Positions 58,739 through 64,000 of a stretch of 64,000 nt of DNA are shown here, piece after piece. Source of the stretch: JBMNIZ01 sp050951405 (lineage in GTDB: Bacteria; Bacillota; DULZ01); contig JBMNIZ010000002.1 in assembly GCA_050951405.1 (NCBI GenBank), positions 62,001 to 126,000 of the forward strand. Direction: 5' to 3'. Positions within the stretch are counted from its first letter, which is position 1; each line of letters begins with the position of its first letter. Under the pieces are notes generated by a model. It did not search any database, was not told the DNA's origin, and worked only from the letters and a program-made list of their open reading frames with translations. A program made the position numbers and the translations under genes.

Positions 58739-59722
58739 ATGTCCAACCACAACGAAGAAGATTTTTGGGGGCAGCATCAGACTTCTTCCCCAAAAGAAAA
58801 GAAGAAATATTCTTGGCTGGGTATTACCCTCGTTATGATCATTGTTTTTGCTGTTTTCGGCATGATGGGTTTTAAAATGGCCGATACCTGGCTTCAGGGA
58901 GGCATCACCCCGGAGGCCGGCGCCGAGACCACCGAAGAAGAGGTGGATGTCCCTCCCAACAACCGCCTGAATATTCTTCTTTTAGGCATTGACCAGAGGG
59001 CTAATGAACCGGCCCGGGCCGACACCATCATCGTGGCCTTTTTGGATCTGGATGAAAACGATGTGAAACTGTTATCCATCCCCCGGGACACCTATGTGAA
59101 AATACCCGGCTACAGCAAAGAAAAGATCGGCCATGCCAACGCCTACGGCGGCCCGGAATTGACCGTTCGCACCGTGGAGAACCTGCTGGGCATTAACATC
59201 GACAAATACGTGGCCGTCAATTTCGAAGGCTTTCAAAGGCTGATCGATGCCCTGGGGGGCATTGAAATGGAAATAGAGAAGCGCATGGTCTATCCCCCGG
59301 AAAACATCGACCTGAAACCGGGCAAACAGCGCCTGAACGGGCACGATGCCCTGGCCTACGTGCGCTACCGGGGGGATACGGGAGCGGACATCAGCCGTAT
59401 CGCCCGCCAGCAGAAATTTCTGAAGGAACTGGCGGAAGAAGTGATGCAGGTCAATACCATTCTCAAGCTGCCCGCATTGGTCCGGGAGGCAAACGAATGC
59501 GTTGAGACGGATATCAGCGTCACGGAAATGCTGTCCCTGGCCAAGGCCGCCAAAAATCTGGACACATCGGCCATTGAGGCGGCCACCTTGCCCGGCAAGC
59601 CCCAGTATATAGACAACATCAGTTATTGGATCCCCGATACCACGGGCATGGAAGAGATGATCTCCCTTTACAGCGGTTCCGGTTATTCTGACCATTCCGA
59701 GCCTGCGACGGTCACAAATTGA
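58739..59722 (+). CDS. LytR-CpsA-Psr (LCP) family polymer transferase
   Basis: A 327-residue membrane protein. ATG 58739 follows GAGGGAGGT. One membrane helix (WLGITLVMIIVFAVFGMMGF), then the LCP domain: LNILLLGIDQRANEPARADT, KLLSIPRDTYVKIPGYSKEK, INIDKYVAVNFEGFQRLIDALGG-type core and DALAYVRYRGDTGADISR with the key Arg and Asp residues intact. LCP enzymes move lipid-linked polymers such as teichoic acids to peptidoglycan. With the epimerase (39284) and WecG/TagA (59975) it fits secondary wall-polymer assembly. Confidence 0.94.
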   Translation: MSNHNEEDFWGQHQTSSPKEKKKYSWLGITLVMIIVFAVFGMMGFKMADTWLQGGITPEAGAETTEEEVDVPPNNRLNILLLGIDQRANEPARADTIIVAFLDLDENDVKLLSIPRDTYVKIPGYSKEKIGHANAYGGPELTVRTVENLLGINIDKYVAVNFEGFQRLIDALGGIEMEIEKRMVYPPENIDLKPGKQRLNGHDALAYVRYRGDTGADISRIARQQKFLKELAEEVMQVNTILKLPALVREANECVETDISVTEMLSLAKAAKNLDTSAIEAATLPGKPQYIDNISYWIPDTTGMEEMISLYSGSGYSDHSEPATVTN

Positions 59723-59826
59723 TGTTTGCCGGCGAAGTATATATTGATCCATCCCTACCCGCCCACTCGAACGGTGTTTTGCATCAGGTGGGCGGCATTT
59801 TCATCTGGGAACAAAACAGGCCGATC

Positions 59827-59893
59827 CTACGTCAAAACCACGCGAACCCGAAATTGCGTTAAAAACCGTAGGGGGCGATGCCCACATCGCCCC
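59827..59893. repeat. Single REP-like palindrome with linker
   Basis: CTAC at 59827, an A-rich linker, then GTAG-GGGGCGATG-CCCA-CATCGCCCC (59868-59893). A minimal, one-hairpin copy. Confidence 0.85.
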
Positions 59894-59974
59894 TCACATT
59901 TGCCCAAACCAAAAAATAATGCCCAAAAATAAAAAATTTATGCAAGAAAACCTGAATCAGGAGCGTATTACATT

Positions 59975-60712
59975 ATGAGAGTTGAAATCCTTGGCGCCCA
60001 AATTGACGGCCTCACCATGGAAGAAACCCTGCAGAAAATCGAATCCTTTATCCAGGAAGGGACACCCCATCAGGCCATCACCCTCAATGCGGAAATCCTC
60101 TACCGGGCCGTGCACCAACCGGCCCTAATGGAAATCATCAACCAGGCGGATTTGGTCACCCCCGACGGTGCAGGCATCCTTTGGGCGGCAAGGAAATTGG
60201 GCCGGCCAGTGCCCGAAAGGGTCACCGGCATTGACCTTCTCCAGGAAATCGCCAGGAAAGGGGCCTCCGCCGGCTGGAAGCTTTTCCTCTACGGGGGAAA
60301 GCCGGGAGTGGCCCGGCAAGCGGCAGCCAACCTGCAGAAGCAGTACCCGGCCCTGGAGATTGCCGGTACCGCCCACGGCTACCTGACAGAGGAGGAAATG
60401 CCCTCCCTCATCGAAGAAATCCGGGAGGCCCGTCCCCAGATCCTGCTGGTAGCGCTGGGGGCGCCCAAACAGGAATTTTGGATTAAAGAAAACCTCCGGA
60501 AAACCGGGGTTCCCGTGGCCATCGGCGTGGGAGGTAGTTTTGACGTGATCGCCGGTCACGTGAAAAGGGCGCCGGTTTGGGCGCAGAAAGCCCATTTGGA
60601 ATGGTTTTACCGGTTGGTGAAAGAACCGTGGCGGTATAAAAGGATGATGTCCCTGCCCAAATTCATGGGGTTAGTTTGGCGGGAGAGCAGGAAGAAAAGC
60701 AGCGGGGAATGA
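59975..60712 (+). CDS. tagA: WecG/TagA/CpsF family glycosyltransferase
   Basis: A 245-residue GT26 glycosyltransferase. ATG 59975 is preceded by CAGGAGCG. Typical: LNAEILYRAVHQPALMEIIN, LVTPDGAGILWAARKLG (catalytic Asp), RVTGIDLL, LFLYGGKPGVARQAAANLQ, LLVALGAPKQEFWI and GVGGSFDVIAGHVKRAP. TagA adds ManNAc to lipid-linked GlcNAc in teichoic-acid linkage units. UDP-ManNAc would come from the epimerase at 39284. Symbol given at family level. Confidence 0.9.
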   Translation: MRVEILGAQIDGLTMEETLQKIESFIQEGTPHQAITLNAEILYRAVHQPALMEIINQADLVTPDGAGILWAARKLGRPVPERVTGIDLLQEIARKGASAGWKLFLYGGKPGVARQAAANLQKQYPALEIAGTAHGYLTEEEMPSLIEEIREARPQILLVALGAPKQEFWIKENLRKTGVPVAIGVGGSFDVIAGHVKRAPVWAQKAHLEWFYRLVKEPWRYKRMMSLPKFMGLVWRESRKKSSGE

Positions 60713-60738
60713 CACCCCGAAACCGAGGTACGTAAATC

Positions 60739-61032
60739 GTAGGGGGCGATGCCCACATCGCCCCGTGGCCCCAAAGAAATACAAAATAACGTAGGGGCAA
60801 GGCCCCGTCCCTGCCCGGGACGGTCGTCGGATGTCAGATGTCGGTCGTCAGGATTCGGGTCGTCCTTTTGGGTCCCGGGCCGGTGTGGGCACCGGCCCCT
60901 ACGAAATACCAAAATTACGTAAAAACCGTAGGGGGCGATGCCCACATCGCCCCGCAACCCCAAAGAAATACAAAATAACGTAGGGGCAAGGCCCCGTCCT
61001 TGCCCGCAAGGGCCGATGACTATATCGGCCCG
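60739..61032. repeat. REP-like palindrome cluster between tagA and the SLH gene
   Basis: GTAG-GGGGCGATG-CCCA-CATCGCCCC (60739), GTAG-GGGCAAGGCCCCGTCCCTGCCC, a GGACGGTCGTCGGA-rich spacer, GGGCCGGTG-TGGG-CACCGGCCC-CTAC, linker, GTAG-GGGGCGATG-CCCA-CATCGCCCC, GTAG-GGGCAAGGCCCCGTCCTTGCCC, and GGGCCGATG-ACTA-TATCGGCCC. Confidence 0.93.
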
Positions 61033-61370
61033 GAAAAAACATGATAAAATTTCCCGCTCCGGCAGGAATTTTGCCCTTTCTATCCAATATATAGGACTTG
61101 GGGTATTATACCTGTTGCAAAACGCTCTTTGACAACTTTAAAACGCTAAAACAGTCCAGGACCTCGCCGCCGGCCGGGAACTGCCAAAATACCTGGCAGC
61201 TGCCGGCTGGTGGCAAGGCCGCCTGCAATAAACAAGCCCTTTTGGTTAATTGCATAAAATTCATCGAAGGGAGTGATGGCCGGCTAAAAGAAAGACCTTG
61301 TGGATTTAGCTGTCTTGTTGTCCAAGGTGTAAAAGAAAAAAATAATTAAGATAAGGGGGATTCAAAAAGA
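61033..61370 (+). other. Leader region of the SLH gene
   Basis: About 340 bases without a gene. It contains TTGACA (61129-61134) without a good -10 at the right distance, and a CTGCCA/TGGCAG stem (61181-61199) in a GC-rich stretch. A strong AAGGGGG ribosome-binding site lies 10 bases before the SLH ATG. A regulated leader is possible but no known RNA was recognised. Confidence 0.45.
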
Positions 61371-64000
61371 ATGAAGAAACACAGAAAATTAGTCGCACTC
61401 CTAGTCGCACTAACTTTCCTCTTCAGCGTCGCCGCACCGGCTATGGCTGCTGACGCATCCGATGCTGAAAAAGCGGCCGGCAAGCTGGAAGCTCTCGGCA
61501 TTATCGAAGGTTATCCCGATGGCAGCTTCGGGCTGGATAGGGAAATCACCCGTGCTGAATTTGCCAAGGTTGCCGTGATCGCCAGCGGCCATGGAGATGC
61601 CGGCGATATCCTGAAGAGCACTCCTTCCAAGTTCAGCGATGTGAAGACCAATGAGTGGTACACCGGGTGGATTAACCTGGCAGCCTCCCAAGGCTATGTG
61701 AAAGGTTATCCCGATGGGACCTTCCGTCCCAATGACAAGATCACCAATGCGGAAGTAGTGACGGTCCTTCTCCGCCTGTTGGGTTACAATGACAACCTGC
61801 CCGGAGATTGGCCCACCAACTACATCGTCAAAGCGGTGGCCCTGGAAATCACCAAAGGTATTTCCTTTGACGCCAAAGCTTTCGCAGTCCGCGGCGAAGT
61901 CTTCATGATGGCCGACAAGGCCCTGGACACCGAAATGGTGAAGTGGGACAGCGACGCCCAGGCTTTCGAAGGTAAAGACGAAAAGCTGATTGCCAAGAGC
62001 TTTGAAGGCCTGATGGAAGACGGCCTGGTCACCGATATTTCCTGGGATTCCAAGGGTGTCATGAGCGCTGAAATCAGCGGCAGTGCCTATGAAGTGTCCG
62101 ATGATGCGATTATCGCCGGCGCTCCTGATATGCTGGCTCTTCTGGGCAGCAAAGTGGACTTCATCCTGAACGATGACGATGAGATCGTCTATGCGGGCGC
62201 AAAAGAAACCAAGACTGTCAGCAAAGATAAAGCTACTATCGGCAGCAAAAAGTTGACCATCGATAAGAAGGACTACGATCTGGCTGAAGATTTCGGCGTT
62301 ACTTTCTTCCCCGGAAGCGGCGACTATGAAGAAGGCGAAGAATTCAGGCTGATAACATCGTAGTTGTACTGGATAAGAAGAACAATGCCGAGTGGGCTTT
62401 TGTCTATGAGTACAGCAGGGCCGATCTGATTGAAGAAATTGAAGGCGACAACCTGTTCGGAGAAGTAAGAACTAACTTTGAATATGATGAAGATGATAAT
62501 GTAGTGATTGTTAAAAACGGCGCTATCGCTGGCTTTGAAGATCTGGCGGAAGGCGACCTGTTCTACTTGGAGAAAAATATTCGTGGCCTGGATTACCTAT
62601 TAATTGCCAGCGATGAAAAGGTTGAAGGCGTACTCGAAGCTGCTAGCGGCAAGTGGGACGAAGTTACCGTTGACGGCACCAAGTATAAGGTGGATAGCGA
62701 TGCGCTGGTGTCTGACAATGAAGGTAAAGATTTCGGAGATTACGACGAAGTCTTCTCTAAAGATATGGTTGACGAAGATATTACCCTCTTGCTTTCGCCT
62801 GTGGGCAAAGTGGCCTTCGCTATTTCCGGCGCCAAAGCTGAAAGTGACGACCTTTACGGTATATTCTTAGCTGCGGACCGCGACGCATTTGGTAATGTAA
62901 AGGTCCAGCTAGTCAACGCCGATGGAAAGAAAGTCATTTATGAAGTCGATGATCCCTTAGATGAAGATGTAGTTGATTTAACGGGCGAAGAAGGACAAGA
63001 AGAAGAACAAGGAGATGAACAAGTAGAAGGACAAGGAGAAGGACAAGGAGAAGGACAAACGGGACTATCACCAAAAGCAAAAGCAAATGAATTAGTACTA
63101 TATCGTCTCAATGACGATGGGGACATTGTTTACTTTAAAGCTTTTTCTAGCTTTATTGAAGCTGAAAAAGGCGCCGTTGTATACGTTACAAAAGAAGACG
63201 GAAATCGTATCTTGATAAGCAGCGCTTCCTCGACAGACAAGTCTTGGAAGAGAATTGCAGATGATACAGTATTCTTTGTAGCGGAGAAAATAAAAATAGA
63301 TAGCTCTGGTGATAATAGCTCTGTATCAAAATGGACCACTGCCAGCTGGGCAGAATTCAAAGATGGGTATGATGCTTTGGTAAAGGCTAATGCCATTTAT
63401 GACGGAAATAAGCTTCTTGCCATCGCTTATCCTGATACTTTGGTCGATCCCGATAACTATGGTGTTATAGCCGGTTCTGGGTACAACACCAAAGGATTCT
63501 ACTATGACGTTTTCTTTAAGGGTGCAAAAGAACGTTTCAACACCAAGGATGAGCCAGCCCTAAGCAAAGTTATTTCTAAGAAGACTCTTGTTCAATTCCA
63601 ATTAACGGATGGCAAGATGGATAAGATCAAAGAAATCCCAATTGATGATAAGGACAAGGAGTTAGTAACAAAAGTAGGCGGTGGATATTTTGATACAGAA
63701 GTTGATGTCTACTACATTGATGAGGATACGATGATCGTAGACATCACAGGTTCAAATCCAGAACCTGCTGACAGAGTAGTCCGCGGTGATTATGTATATG
63801 TCCATCCTTATGTAATTGACAAAGATGACGGGATTTGTAGTGTTGTAGTTATTGTACCGGCACCAGAAGTACCGGGCGGGCCGACTGGCGATGTAACTTT
63901 CGATCTGGAGTTTGAAGACGGCTATCCTTGTCTAAATGAGGACGGAATTAAGAGTAAGAGTGTCACAGCAGCTGTTGAAATTGACTTAGAGAGTATAGGT
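61371..64000 (+). pseudogene. Large S-layer homology (SLH) domain surface protein, one frameshift, runs off the window
   Basis: ATG 61371 follows AAGGGGG. Signal peptide (LVALLVALTFLFSVAAPAMA), then SLH domains at ~28-75 (EGYPDGSFGLDREITRAEFA) and ~90-140 (KGYPDGTFRPNDKITNAEVV), and a weaker third, which bind pyruvylated wall polymer. The first frame ends at 62363; the next frame continues from ~62345 (ADNIVVVLDKKNNAEWAFVY) and stays open to the window end, through an acidic low-complexity stretch (EQVEGQGEGQGEGQTG, ~63010-63065). One missing base near 62346 explains the break. The protein would exceed 870 residues, a candidate major S-layer protein. Wall-polymer genes upstream support this. 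Confidence 0.85.

Noticed and set aside
61033..61370. Riboswitch (c-di-GMP or cobalamin) in the SLH leader
   Set aside because: Only a short stem and GC-rich text are seen; none of the conserved motifs of these classes is present.
1..64000. tRNA or rRNA genes
   Set aside because: No cloverleaf with a TTCGANNC-type arm or rRNA-like conserved stretch was recognised.

Overview
The window looks like chromosome of an endospore-forming, probably anaerobic Firmicute of class Clostridia (a Peptococcaceae-like or related lineage; genus not determinable by eye). The reasons are the sporulation genes (spo0F-like, spoIID, spoIIQ-like, spoIIID, mbl), an F-type ATP synthase operon that opens with two small atpI-type genes, a T-box riboswitch in front of aroF, an S-layer (SLH) protein, frequent TTG/GTG starts, and a gene order close to the Bacillus subtilis segment pyrG-spo0F-fbaA-tal-glpX-rho-rpmE-prfA-prmC-ywlC-mntP-ywlE-rpiB-ywlG-mnaA-atp-ywmB-murA-spoIID-spoIIQ-spoIIID-mbl.

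Layout. 1-6.8 kb: a more AT-rich catabolic cluster (aminotransferase end, 4-oxalocrotonate tautomerase-like protein, zinc dehydrogenase, TAXI-type TRAP transporter, amidohydrolase), substrate unknown. 6.9-11 kb: DUF401 membrane protein, methyltransferase, YkoF-like protein, TatA, polysaccharide deacetylase. 11-12.4 kb: T-box and DAHP synthase. 12.6-15 kb: an ECF sigma factor and a putative anti-sigma factor carrying a PD40 beta-propeller, both broken by several frameshifts. 15-25 kb: argS, pyrG, FemAB-like, alr, spo0F-like, a CxxC-rich protein, fba, fsa; many of these carry single-base frameshifts that look more like sequence errors than decay. 25-40.5 kb: glpX, rho, LysM/M23 peptidase, rpmE, DUF1385, prfA, prmC, chromate transporter pair, tsaC/sua5, ZIP, mntP, a low-molecular-weight phosphatase with a coiled-coil insertion, rpiB, ywlG, comEB, MazG-like, UDP-GlcNAc 2-epimerase. 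41.4-48.6 kb: ATP synthase operon. 48.9-56.2 kb: ywmB, murA and the sporulation/shape genes. 56.6-64 kb: an IS200-like/RAYT transposase, a copper-amine-oxidase-N-type protein, LCP protein, WecG/TagA glycosyltransferase, and a large SLH protein that runs off the end.

The most striking non-genic content is a family of palindromic repeats occupying twelve places from 19.7 kb onward. Each module is a near-perfect 9-bp hairpin with a 4-nt loop and GTAG at its foot; modules are paired head to head across an A-rich linker, as in enterobacterial BIMEs. One locus is a 245-bp unit repeated three times in tandem. The only transposase in the window (56820-57437) is a Y1/RAYT-type HUH protein; repeats flank it on both sides and lie in frame inside it. 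This is read here as a REP/RAYT system in a Firmicute.

Functionally the window combines central carbon metabolism (fba, fsa, glpX), translation (argS, prfA, prmC, rpmE, TsaC), energy (ATP synthase), envelope building (murA, alr, FemAB-like, LCP, epimerase, WecG, SLH) and sporulation control.
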